From contig JAGOSC010000096.1 in the NCBI GenBank assembly GCA_018062515.1, forward strand, positions 1 to 5,700: DNA of 5,700 nt, given 5' to 3'. The notes beneath the pieces were generated by a model. That model did no database searches and was not told where the DNA came from. It saw nothing but the letters and a program-made list of their open reading frames with translations. This document shows positions 1-5,700 of the stretch, in pieces. Positions within the stretch are counted from its first letter, which is position 1; every line of letters begins with the position of its first letter. This stretch comes from Candidatus Omnitrophota bacterium. GTDB taxonomy: Bacteria > Omnitrophota > Gorgyraeia > Zapsychrales > Zapsychraceae. Both the position numbers and the translations under genes were made by a program.

Positions 1-267
1 GCCTTGATGATCGTTTTGTGGTGTGCGATTATTTTTCACGCGCGCATTGCCAAGATTATCCATCCTTTGGGGGCGGCCGTCGGGTGTATTTTGACATTGG
101 TCAATGTCATGTGGGCCTGGTTCGGCGTTAATTTACTGAATGTGGGCCTGCATTCATATGGGTTCACGTCGGGAATTGCCAACACCTTGGCCGTTTATGT
201 ATTAGCAGAAATTATTTTTATTTGTACCGCGATTCTTGTGTTAGGTCAAAGAAATATAAAATTTTAA
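1..267 (+). CDS. ccsA: CcsA-like cytochrome c biogenesis protein (System II heme handling), C-terminal part
   Basis: This is the 3' end of a gene whose start lies before the window; 88 codons are visible and the frame is open from base 1. The visible part is hydrophobic and carries the signature W-A-W-F-G-V-N-L-L followed by G-L-H-S-Y-G-F, which is typical of the C-terminal region of the CcsA/ResC/CcsB family. The histidine in this motif matches the second periplasmic heme-ligand histidine of that family (established knowledge). Three membrane segments can be drawn around it. Such proteins, with CcsB/ResB, carry heme across the inner membrane and attach it to CxxCH motifs of apocytochromes c. 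The gene ends 547 bases before the next one, so it probably closes an upstream operon. The naming (CcsA versus CcsB) varies between annotation systems. The family call is quite sure; the full length cannot be judged. Confidence 0.85.
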   Translation, partial: ALMIVLWCAIIFHARIAKIIHPLGAAVGCILTLVNVMWAWFGVNLLNVGLHSYGFTSGIANTLAVYVLAEIIFICTAILVLGQRNIKF

Positions 268-455
268 ACAATCGAAAAAGCATTTTACTGCATTTAAATT
301 TCTTATCCACATACCATCTCATTGATTAATAAAATAATATATTTCCTGCCATAAGCTTAATTCTTGATAAACATTATAATGCATTATATTTAGAATTTAC
401 CGATGGTAATTCTGATCATGAAAGTAATCCTAACGAAAGGCTAAAATCGCTTTTC

Positions 456-481
456 AAATCCACTGCGGTACCGGATTTTTT
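456..481 (+). terminator. Terminator-like hairpin followed by T run
   Basis: AAATCC (456-461) pairs perfectly with GGATTT (473-478) around an 11-base loop, and the 3' arm runs into six consecutive T (476-481). The form is that of a rho-independent terminator, but the stem is only six pairs and has just two G-C pairs, so it would be weak. The loop contains the 8-base palindrome CGGTACCG (466-473, its last base falling in the stem). It lies 188 bases after the end of the cytochrome biogenesis gene, which is far for a simple terminator; it could instead be an attenuator in a leader transcript for the porin. Confidence 0.3.
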
Positions 482-494
482 GGAGTTATAGAAT

Positions 495-522
495 TTGATT
501 TAAAAAATGTCCCGTTTAAATA
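495..522 (+). promoter_or_regulatory. Weak sigma-70-like promoter candidate
   Basis: TTGATT (495-500) and TAAATA (517-522) are separated by 16 bases, a possible -35/-10 pair for a housekeeping sigma factor. It sits just after the terminator-like hairpin and nearly 300 bases before the porin start, so it would give a long leader. In such AT-rich DNA matches of this quality arise often by chance, so this is only a candidate. Confidence 0.18.
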
Positions 523-544
523 CCAACCTTGAATTTTTTATTTA

Positions 545-560
545 TAGGTACTACTACCTA
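545..560. repeat. Perfect 6-bp inverted repeat with 4-base loop
   Basis: TAGGTA (545-550), CTAC (551-554) and TACCTA (555-560) form a perfect dyad. As RNA it would be a compact hairpin; as DNA it could be a binding site for a dimeric regulator. No T run follows directly, so it is not a standard terminator. It lies 255 bases upstream of the porin start. The function is unknown. Confidence 0.3.
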
Positions 561-740
561 CTTCGACCCGTATGAGACCGCATATATTTTTTTTCTGTCT
601 CCAATATACTTAATAAAAGTAAAACTAATTAATATAACGCTAATTTAAAAAGCACGCCCCAAAAAGGATTATAAAGACTTGGCAGAACGCTAACAGGCCT
701 ATGACGAGGGAAAACAAAAAATTGGCAGAAGTTAATTTGA

Positions 741-773
741 ATGAACACATTCATGTTAAAAAAATATTTTTTT
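741..773. promoter_or_regulatory. Two adjacent dyads upstream of the porin gene (possible operator or promoter region)
   Basis: ATGAA (741-745) and TTCAT (750-754) form an inverted repeat around CACA. Shortly after comes a perfect 16-base palindrome, AAAAAAATATTTTTTT (758-773), an A-tract/T-tract joined by TA. Both sit 40 to 75 bases before the porin ATG, where a promoter and regulator site are expected. A weak TTGAAT (737-742) could act as a -35 box but the -10 match is poor. The A/T tracts could give bent or stiff DNA. Which regulator might bind is not recognisable. Confidence 0.25.
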
Positions 774-814
774 GAAACTCGCGTGACGGAATACCAGACA
801 GGCGGAGCACTGTA

Positions 815-2167
815 ATGATAAAAAAATTAAAGACACCGGCCTTAGTTTTATTTTTTATGTTGTTTTTATCTTTTGGGACGGATCGCGCCTCCGCTGGCCC
901 GCTGATTAATGATCATCTTCCAAAATGGATGGAGCTGGATATTCAATTGCGGCATAGGTTTGAATACAGGTCTAACTTTGATTTTAATGACGCTCTCGAC
1001 GATGAGGATGGGTTTAATTTGTGGCGCAGCCGTTTGGGGCTGACATTAAAACCAATGGATGATTTAAAATTGTTTTATCAATTTCAGGATGCCCGTATTT
1101 CGGATGACAGTTTTAGCGGTTCAAAGGCAGCTTATGAAAATTGGGGTGAGACCCGGCAGCTATGGATGGAATTTAAGACATATAAATTAGCCGTCGAACC
1201 AATCAACCTCTCTAAAGTCGGTATAAAATTTGGCCGTCAGGAATTATCTTACGGCGCTCAGCGGCTTTTAGGTGCGTTTGACTGGTCGAATGTTGCTCAG
1301 ACATTTGATGCAGGAAAAATTATTTTAGAATTTGATAAACAGAAATTGAACATCGATATTTTTGGCGGAGGGAAGACTCCTCTTAAATCCCCTCGAGAAA
1401 TGGATGATTTCTACGATGGGTCGGCCGATGACCGGATAGGCGGATATTATGCGGTATATAAAGGAATAAAAGATATAACTATCGATCAATATGTGATTAA
1501 CCGCAATACGGATGGGCAATCAATTTCATTTGGTCAGACTGGAGATGGTGAGGTCGATGACTTTACAATAGGGGGCCGTGTACTCGGAAAAGTTTTTGAT
1601 TCTAATTTTGATTTTGAGTTAGAGGCCGCTAAACAAGTTGGTAATTCAGGAAGCCTAGATGTCGACGCTCAGATGGCTGTGGTAATTCTTGGTTACACTT
1701 TGGATCACGCATGGAAGCCGCGTGCTTCTTTTGAATTTGATTATGCTTCCGGCGACGATGATAGTACAGATGGTGAGCGTCAAACTTTCGATAATATTCA
1801 ACCCACCAACCATCCCTTTTATGGTTTCATGGATTTTGTAAGCCTTCAAAATATCAACGATTATCGTTTTCAGATCAAAGCCGATCCGACGAAGAAATTA
1901 AATTTACAAGCCGATTATCATTTAATTTATTTAGACACCCCTGAGGATAATTTGTACGCTGCAAATCGAACAATCAAAAGGGCAACGGCCGCAGGTGCTG
2001 ATTCTTATGTAGGCAGTGAATTGGATTTTTTATCCAAATATCAAGTGACAAATTATATGGGGATGATGTGGGGGTATTCTCATTTATTTTCGGGGAATTT
2101 TTTAAAGGACACCGGGGCATCCGATGATGCTGATTTTGCTTATGTTCAAACAACTTTTAATTTTTAA
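815..2167 (+). CDS. Alginate-export-family (AlgE-like) outer-membrane porin
   Basis: The predicted product is a 450-residue outer-membrane beta-barrel that should form a channel for small, probably anionic, solutes. Residues 1-27 form a Sec signal peptide: Lys-rich start, hydrophobic core at 8-20, and Ala-Ser-Ala at 25-27 before a likely cut at 27/28. The mature part begins with an amphipathic strand rich in Arg and His, then alternates short strands with acidic loops (Asp-Asp-Glu-Asp near 62-65; a Gly-Asp-Asp-Asp stretch before residue 329). Family hallmarks are F-G-R-Q-E-L-S-Y-G at 139-147, soon followed by F-D-W-S-N-V, and P-T-N-H-P-F-Y-G-F-M-D at 330-340. The protein ends in alternating residues with a final Phe, the usual sorting signal for the barrel assembly machinery. 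The ATG is supported by GGCGGAG at 801-807, seven bases away. The founder AlgE exports alginate, but no alginate synthesis genes are seen here; beside a redox complex, passage of a respiratory substrate or product is more likely (inference). Family call good, solute unknown. Confidence 0.82.
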   Translation: MIKKLKTPALVLFFMLFLSFGTDRASAGPLINDHLPKWMELDIQLRHRFEYRSNFDFNDALDDEDGFNLWRSRLGLTLKPMDDLKLFYQFQDARISDDSFSGSKAAYENWGETRQLWMEFKTYKLAVEPINLSKVGIKFGRQELSYGAQRLLGAFDWSNVAQTFDAGKIILEFDKQKLNIDIFGGGKTPLKSPREMDDFYDGSADDRIGGYYAVYKGIKDITIDQYVINRNTDGQSISFGQTGDGEVDDFTIGGRVLGKVFDSNFDFELEAAKQVGNSGSLDVDAQMAVVILGYTLDHAWKPRASFEFDYASGDDDSTDGERQTFDNIQPTNHPFYGFMDFVSLQNINDYRFQIKADPTKKLNLQADYHLIYLDTPEDNLYAANRTIKRATAAGADSYVGSELDFLSKYQVTNYMGMMWGYSHLFSGNFLKDTGASDDADFAYVQTTFNF

Positions 2168-2231
2168 GCTTTCAAGACGGGTCATGACAGCCTATAGTAA
2201 TAAAATAAGTATTAAAAACTATTAATAAACT

Positions 2232-2250
2232 AGGGAGAAAGTATAACGTG
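2232..2250 (+). promoter_or_regulatory. Ribosome binding site that decides a GTG start
   Basis: AGGGAGAAAG (2232-2241) is a strong Shine-Dalgarno sequence. From its GGGAG core (2233-2237) it is ten bases to GTG at 2248 and sixteen to an in-frame ATG at 2254. The spacing favours GTG, though the ATG two codons later cannot be excluded and would change only two residues. The 80-base gap before this gene (2168-2247) contains no clear terminator, so read-through from the porin gene is possible. Confidence 0.55.
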
Positions 2251-3309
2251 TTTATGCGATTGTATCCACCGGGCATTTTTAAAGGACTATCAAGTATTGC
2301 GATTTTGTCGATTCTGATTGTTATTGGTTCTCGAAAGCTCATTTATTTTGACGCCGCGCTTATTCCTTATTTAATCGCTACTCTTTTTGCTGTCTTCGGC
2401 AGTGTTTATCGTTATTCCGTATGGTTGTCCCGCCCGCCAACCCGTACATTGTGGAAGCGAAGTTTAAATCTGTTTTTTAGTAAGCATTTTTTTTCCAATT
2501 TCTTTTTTATCATTAGGGCATTTTTTGAAAATATGTTCTTACAGAAATTTATTGGAAAACGCAGCCATTATCGTTGGATTATGCATTTTCTTTTAGCTTG
2601 GGGTTGTGTTTTAGGTTTTGCAGTCACGTTTCCACTCGTATTCGGCTGGCTGCATTTTGCCCATCCTTTGGGCGATGCCTACATGTATCAACTGTATGTT
2701 TTCGGATTTCCTATGATGATTTTTGATCCGTACGGCATTATCGGTTTTTTATTTTTTAATTCTTTAAATTTTTGTTCTGTCATGATCATCGTGGGAACGG
2801 TGATGGCCTTTTCTCGTCGTCTTTTCCATCCGGGAGAGATCACTACGCAGACCTTTAATCACGATATTTTACCGCTTCTAATTTTATTCTCCGTAGCAAT
2901 TTCCGGGCTTTTCTTGACGTTTAGTACACATTATCTTGCCGGACAACATTACCGCATTTTATCGACGGTGCATTGTTGGACGGTCGTGGCTTTTTTAGTG
3001 TATCTTCCCTTTGGAAAATTTTTTCATATCTTTCAGCGTTCCGCCCAAATGGGGGCTGAATTGTATATCCATGAAAAGGAACAAGGGACCCTGGCTGTCT
3101 GCCCAAAGACAGGGGAGAAATTTACCAGCCAAGTCCAAAAGGATGATGTTAAAAGTATTCTGCGCGAACTCGGATTTAAGTTTGAGACAGAAGGTGAAAA
3201 ATTCTCTGTTCAAGATTTAAGCCCGCAAGCTCGTCGCCAGCTCATGATGACAACTCAACACAAAAGGCTTAAAGGGGAATTTGATATTACCCGTAAAAAA
3301 GTGGATTAA
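2248..3309 (+). CDS. Polytopic membrane subunit, probable b-heme quinone-reactive anchor of a molybdoenzyme complex
   Basis: The 353-residue product has about six membrane segments, roughly at 12-28, 34-56, 110-133, 162-187, 206-226 and 238-258, followed by a soluble C-terminal region of about 95 residues. It has no signal peptide. It is rich in His near membrane ends: 107, 113, 136, 139, 194, 205, 228, 234, 242 and 260. His242 and His260 are 18 residues apart in the last segment, the same spacing as the heme ligands His187 and His205 in E. coli NarI (known); His107 or His113 in segment three could supply partners. This suggests a NarI/HdrE/DsrM-like cytochrome b that trades electrons with quinones (inference). 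The tail contains Cys285-Pro-Lys-Thr-Gly-Glu-Lys and a charged, partly helical stretch; only one Cys is present there, so it binds no cluster by itself. The gene lies nine bases before the molybdoenzyme gene, so the two are almost surely co-transcribed. A general transporter label for such proteins would be doubtful. Membrane nature is sure; heme binding is likely but not proven. Confidence 0.65.
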   Translation: MFMRLYPPGIFKGLSSIAILSILIVIGSRKLIYFDAALIPYLIATLFAVFGSVYRYSVWLSRPPTRTLWKRSLNLFFSKHFFSNFFFIIRAFFENMFLQKFIGKRSHYRWIMHFLLAWGCVLGFAVTFPLVFGWLHFAHPLGDAYMYQLYVFGFPMMIFDPYGIIGFLFFNSLNFCSVMIIVGTVMAFSRRLFHPGEITTQTFNHDILPLLILFSVAISGLFLTFSTHYLAGQHYRILSTVHCWTVVAFLVYLPFGKFFHIFQRSAQMGAELYIHEKEQGTLAVCPKTGEKFTSQVQKDDVKSILRELGFKFETEGEKFSVQDLSPQARRQLMMTTQHKRLKGEFDITRKKVD

Positions 3310-3318
3310 GGAATAATC

Positions 3319-5505
3319 ATGGCAAAATTACCAATTGCGCAAGAAAAAATTATCGAACAATACGGCCCGCATTTAAAACATGAGCCGCCAGGAGGATGGG
3401 ATCAGTCAAGCGGTGAGCCCGACCAACGGGTCAAAACCCATTGTTGTTTTTGCGGACAGCAATGCGGCATTATTCTAAAAGTCAAAGATAACGCTGTCGT
3501 CGGGTTTGATCCGTGGGAAGAGTTCCCGTTTAATAAAGGTAAGCTTTGTCCTAAGGGTGTTAAGCGGTATATGCAGGGAAGCCATCCGGACCGTTTACTG
3601 TATCCTTTGGAGAACCGTACCGGAAAAGGGTACGAAAAGATTTCGTGGGAAGAAGCATACAGTAAAGTTGTTTCTGAGATTCAACGAATTCAAAGCAAAT
3701 ATGGGAAAGATAGTTTTGCTATGCTTTCGGGCGTTTCCTTGAGTAATGAAAAGTCGTATCTCGTCGGTAAATTCGCGCGTATCGCATTACAAACAGCCAA
3801 TCTTGATTATAACGGACGTTTATGCATGGTCTCCGCCGGAGCAGGAAATAAAAAAGCGTTCGGGCTTGATCGCGCTGCCAATTCCTGGGCGGATATCTTG
3901 GAAACAGATCTTATATTATGCGCCGGGACAAATGTTTCGGAATGCGCGCCGATCACCACAGATTACATTTGGAAGGCACGTGATACTCGTGGAGCGAAAC
4001 TCATTGTTGTTGATCCGCGCATTACTCCGATCGCGCGAACGGCCGATTTAATTTTGCCCGTGCGACCGGGGACAGATTCACATTTATTCAATACAATTTT
4101 GAATTTAATGATTCAAGCGGGTGATATTGACCAGACATTTATAGATGCCTATACGACGAATTTTCCAGACGTGAAAAATGCTGTTGCTAAATATTCTCCG
4201 GAAGAATGCGAACGTATCACAGGTGTTCCGATAAAGAGTATCAAGACCGCTGCCGAATGGTGGGGCAAAGCAAAACGAAGTTTCCTTCTTCATGCCCGAG
4301 GAATTGAACATCACACCAAAGGCGTGGATAATGTTCTTTCCTGTATTAATATTGTTTTAGCGTCGGGACGCATCGGAAAAGTTGGTTGCGGGTATGCGAC
4401 GATTACTGGGCAGGGCAATGGACAAGGCGGACGTGAGCATGGACATAAATGCGATCAGCTTCCGGGGAATCGGGACATTACTAATCCGGAACACCGTCAG
4501 TATATTTCAAAAGTTTGGGGAATTGATGAAAAAGATTTGCCTGGGAAAGGCTTATCCGCACAGGAAATTATGAATGAGATTCATGCTGGAAAGATTAAAG
4601 GATTATTGAGCATTTGTTTTAATCCATTGGTGAGTTTACCGGATTCCAATTTTACGCGCGAGGCTTTGGAAAAGTTAGAATTTTACACCAACATCGATTT
4701 CTTTCTCAGTGAAACGGCCCAACACGCCGATATTATTTTACCGGGCTCGCTTCATGAAGAGGATGAGGGGACATCCACTTCCGCCGAGGGACGTGTCATC
4801 CGCATTCAAAAAGCGGTTAATCCGCCGGGAGAGGCAAAGGTAGATTGGGAAATCTTACTTGAGATTGCTCGACGGCTAGGTAAGGGGAAATATTTCGATC
4901 ATTTCAAGAATGCCGAAGATATGTTTAATGAATTGCGTGTTGCCTCCAAGGGCGGGACGGCGGATTATTTCGGTATTACGTACGATAAGATTGATAAAAA
5001 CATGGGCGTGTTTTGGCCATGCCCTGAATTAGATCATCCAGGCACACCGCGGTTATTTGAAAATGGGAAATTTTATCATCCCGACGGGAAAGCTCACTTT
5101 AATGTAGTTGAGTATCGCCCTTCCGCGGATCTCATTAACGAGGAGTACCCAATCTATCTGACGAGCGGACGAGTAATTTATCATTATTTGTCCGGAACTC
5201 AAACCCGCCGCATTGGATTTTTAACCGATCAATGTCCTGATCCTTACGTGGAAATACATCCGTTACTGGCTGATAAATACAACATCAAAGACGGAGATTG
5301 GGTTAAGATTACATCCCGACGAGATTCAATGGAACTAAAAGCCAAGGTGGTTAAAACTATTAGGCCGGATACGATCTTTGTTCCATATCATTGGGGAGGT
5401 AAACAATCGATTAACCGCTTGACACAACGCGCTCTTGATCCTGTTTCAAAAATCCCGGAATTTAAAATGAGCGCGGTAAGAATTGAAAAAGCCAGGAAAG
5501 AATAA
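3319..5505 (+). CDS. NasA/NarB-like molybdopterin (Mo-bisMGD) oxidoreductase, catalytic subunit
   Basis: The 728-residue product belongs to the DMSO-reductase superfamily. Residues 42-77 hold the [4Fe-4S] domain: Cys42, Cys45, Cys49 and Cys77 in C-x2-C-x3-C-x27-C spacing, followed by Pro-Lys-Gly whose Lys79 matches the electron-relay lysine. The molybdopterin domain spans about 93-525. Cys169 in Arg-Leu-Cys-Met-Val-Ser-Ala is the expected Mo ligand. Met after Cys resembles nitrate reductases of the Nap/Nas type; formate dehydrogenases have Sec or Cys followed by His. Other cofactor-binding signatures are A-D-L-I-L-P-V-R-P-G-T-D at 242-253, S-G-R-I-G-K-V-G at 349-356 and G-Q-G-N-G-Q-G-G-R-E at 364-373. 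The C-terminal dinucleotide-binding domain is about 611-720. No twin-arginine signal is present, so it should be cytoplasmic. ATG is set by AAGGAA at 3308-3313, overlapping the previous stop codon. Together with the flanking membrane and ferredoxin genes it likely forms a membrane-bound complex. Nitrate reduction is the leading guess, formate or another oxyanion remains possible. Superfamily certain, substrate not. Confidence 0.88.
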   Translation: MAKLPIAQEKIIEQYGPHLKHEPPGGWDQSSGEPDQRVKTHCCFCGQQCGIILKVKDNAVVGFDPWEEFPFNKGKLCPKGVKRYMQGSHPDRLLYPLENRTGKGYEKISWEEAYSKVVSEIQRIQSKYGKDSFAMLSGVSLSNEKSYLVGKFARIALQTANLDYNGRLCMVSAGAGNKKAFGLDRAANSWADILETDLILCAGTNVSECAPITTDYIWKARDTRGAKLIVVDPRITPIARTADLILPVRPGTDSHLFNTILNLMIQAGDIDQTFIDAYTTNFPDVKNAVAKYSPEECERITGVPIKSIKTAAEWWGKAKRSFLLHARGIEHHTKGVDNVLSCINIVLASGRIGKVGCGYATITGQGNGQGGREHGHKCDQLPGNRDITNPEHRQYISKVWGIDEKDLPGKGLSAQEIMNEIHAGKIKGLLSICFNPLVSLPDSNFTREALEKLEFYTNIDFFLSETAQHADIILPGSLHEEDEGTSTSAEGRVIRIQKAVNPPGEAKVDWEILLEIARRLGKGKYFDHFKNAEDMFNELRVASKGGTADYFGITYDKIDKNMGVFWPCPELDHPGTPRLFENGKFYHPDGKAHFNVVEYRPSADLINEEYPIYLTSGRVIYHYLSGTQTRRIGFLTDQCPDPYVEIHPLLADKYNIKDGDWVKITSRRDSMELKAKVVKTIRPDTIFVPYHWGGKQSINRLTQRALDPVSKIPEFKMSAVRIEKARKE

Positions 5506-5511
5506 AATTTT

Positions 5512-5700
5512 ATGAGCGAGTGGTTAGAGGAAAATGATTTATTTATTGATCCGCAGCGTTGTATTGGCTGCCGTGCCTGTGAGGCCGCCTGTGCTGAATG
5601 CGGAACTCACCGCGGCGTGCCGATGATTCATTTAGAACCATTAGACCGGGCTGAATCTGTCAAGACTGGCCCGACGCTGTGCATGCATTGCGATGATCCG
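5512..5700 (+). CDS. 4Fe-4S ferredoxin-type electron-transfer subunit (HycB/FdnH/NarH-like), N-terminal part
   Basis: This gene starts at ATG six bases after the molybdoenzyme stop and runs off the window after 63 codons. The visible part has C17-x2-C20-x2-C23-x3-C27, the classic first half of a ferredoxin cluster motif, plus Cys30, and then Cys57-Met-His-Cys60-Asp-Asp-Pro, the opening of the next cluster motif. This order is typical of multi-cluster beta subunits that wire a molybdopterin enzyme to its membrane partner. No signal sequence is visible, in line with a cytoplasmic complex. The only Shine-Dalgarno-like sequence is AGGAAAG (5494-5500), inside the end of the previous gene and a little far from the ATG, so translation may be coupled. 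The number of clusters in the full protein cannot be seen. Role in electron transfer between the upstream two subunits is inferred from gene order and family. Confidence 0.85.
   Translation, partial: MSEWLEENDLFIDPQRCIGCRACEAACAECGTHRGVPMIHLEPLDRAESVKTGPTLCMHCDDP

Larger units (their letters stand above)
268..814. other. Long AT-rich intergenic region, no convincing gene
   Basis: This 547-base spacer is much richer in A and T than the flanking genes, and no open frame in it has both a good start and gene-like length. Besides the elements listed separately, it contains a perfect TATAAT at 375-380 without a matching -35 box, a TTGATA/TATATT pair (364-369 and 385-390) with a short 15-base spacer, and a direct repeat TTGGCAGAA at 679-687 and 722-730. 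A 24-codon ORF (701-775) starting with ATG has only a weak, badly spaced AGG in front of it. Another frame (649-735) reads Lys-Lys-Asp-Tyr-Lys-Asp-Leu-Ala-Glu-Arg, a TAA, then Gln-Ala-Tyr-Asp-Glu-Gly-Lys-Gln-Lys-Ile, which resembles real protein but is interrupted; it may be a decayed fragment or chance. The region most likely holds the terminator of the cytochrome biogenesis operon and the promoter and leader of the porin gene. Confidence 0.7.

Noticed and set aside
322..335. FNR/CRP-like half site TTGAT.
   Set aside because: The second half (ATCAA) is absent; TTGAT is common in AT-rich DNA.
421..483. A resemblance to a class I cyclic-di-GMP or cGAMP riboswitch (CGAAAGGCTAAAA and a GCGGTACCGG segment).
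   Set aside because: The conserved GNRA-capped helix and the exact core (AAACC, GCAAAGC) are missing, so no class can be assigned by eye.
679..735. Sigma-54 promoter from TTGGCAG.
   Set aside because: Neither copy has the required GC at the -12 position with correct spacing.
701..775. A 24-codon ORF starting at ATG in the spacer.
   Set aside because: No proper ribosome binding site and a low-complexity Lys/Asn-rich product; not enough to call a gene.
2921..3220. Overlapping open frames on both strands inside the membrane subunit gene.
   Set aside because: They are shadows of a gene with a good ribosome binding site and clear membrane segments; they lack start signals and recognisable content.
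2248..3309. A transporter (MFS-type) call for the membrane protein.
   Set aside because: Only about six membrane segments, no transporter signature loops, heme-ligand-like histidines and a molybdoenzyme gene nine bases downstream.
3319..5505. Formate dehydrogenase as the definite product.
   Set aside because: The Mo ligand is Cys followed by Met rather than Sec/Cys followed by His, and the remaining signatures resemble NasA/NarB.
1..5700. CRISPR array, tRNA, rRNA, insertion sequence or phage attachment site.
   Set aside because: No regularly spaced repeats, cloverleaf, rRNA-like sequence, transposase or terminal inverted repeats were seen on either strand.

Overview
The window reads as part of a respiratory (electron-transfer) locus from a Gram-negative bacterium, with every gene on the + strand. 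An outer-membrane beta-barrel protein with a signal peptide implies a diderm cell. The end of a System II cytochrome c maturation gene implies c-type cytochromes. The large gene encodes a Mo-bisMGD, iron-sulfur oxidoreductase. The base composition is moderate in the genes and strongly AT-rich between them. The phylum cannot be fixed from this sequence; an uncultured diderm lineage such as Omnitrophota, Nitrospinota or a relative is only a guess.

Layout: positions 1-267 hold the 3' end of a CcsA-like cytochrome c biogenesis gene. Positions 268-814 are a 547-base AT-rich spacer with no convincing gene. It contains one terminator-like hairpin (456-481), a perfect small dyad (545-560), weak promoter-like boxes, a short stretch that could be a decayed coding fragment (649-735), and two dyads just upstream of the next gene (741-773). 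Positions 815-2167 encode an alginate-export-family (AlgE-like) outer-membrane porin. After an 80-base gap come three tightly packed genes: a polytopic, probably b-heme, quinone-reactive membrane subunit (2248-3309), a NasA/NarB-like molybdopterin oxidoreductase (3319-5505), and the start of a four-cluster-type ferredoxin subunit that runs off the window (5512-5700).

How they may work together: the last three genes look like the membrane anchor, catalytic and electron-transfer subunits of one enzyme complex. The catalytic subunit has no twin-arginine signal, so the active site should face the cytoplasm, as in NarGHI. Electrons would pass between the quinone pool, the b-hemes, the ferredoxin-like subunit and the molybdenum site. 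The residues around the Mo-ligating cysteine (Cys-Met-Val-Ser-Ala) are nitrate-reductase-like (Nap/Nas) rather than formate-dehydrogenase-like, but the substrate is not proven. The porin could supply or release a small anionic substrate or product through the outer membrane; that link rests on gene order only.

The most notable point is that a catalytic subunit of the soluble, assimilatory NasA/NarB type is packed in an apparent operon with its own membrane cytochrome b-like subunit and ferredoxin-like subunit. This suggests a respiratory complex whose reaction has not been pinned down.
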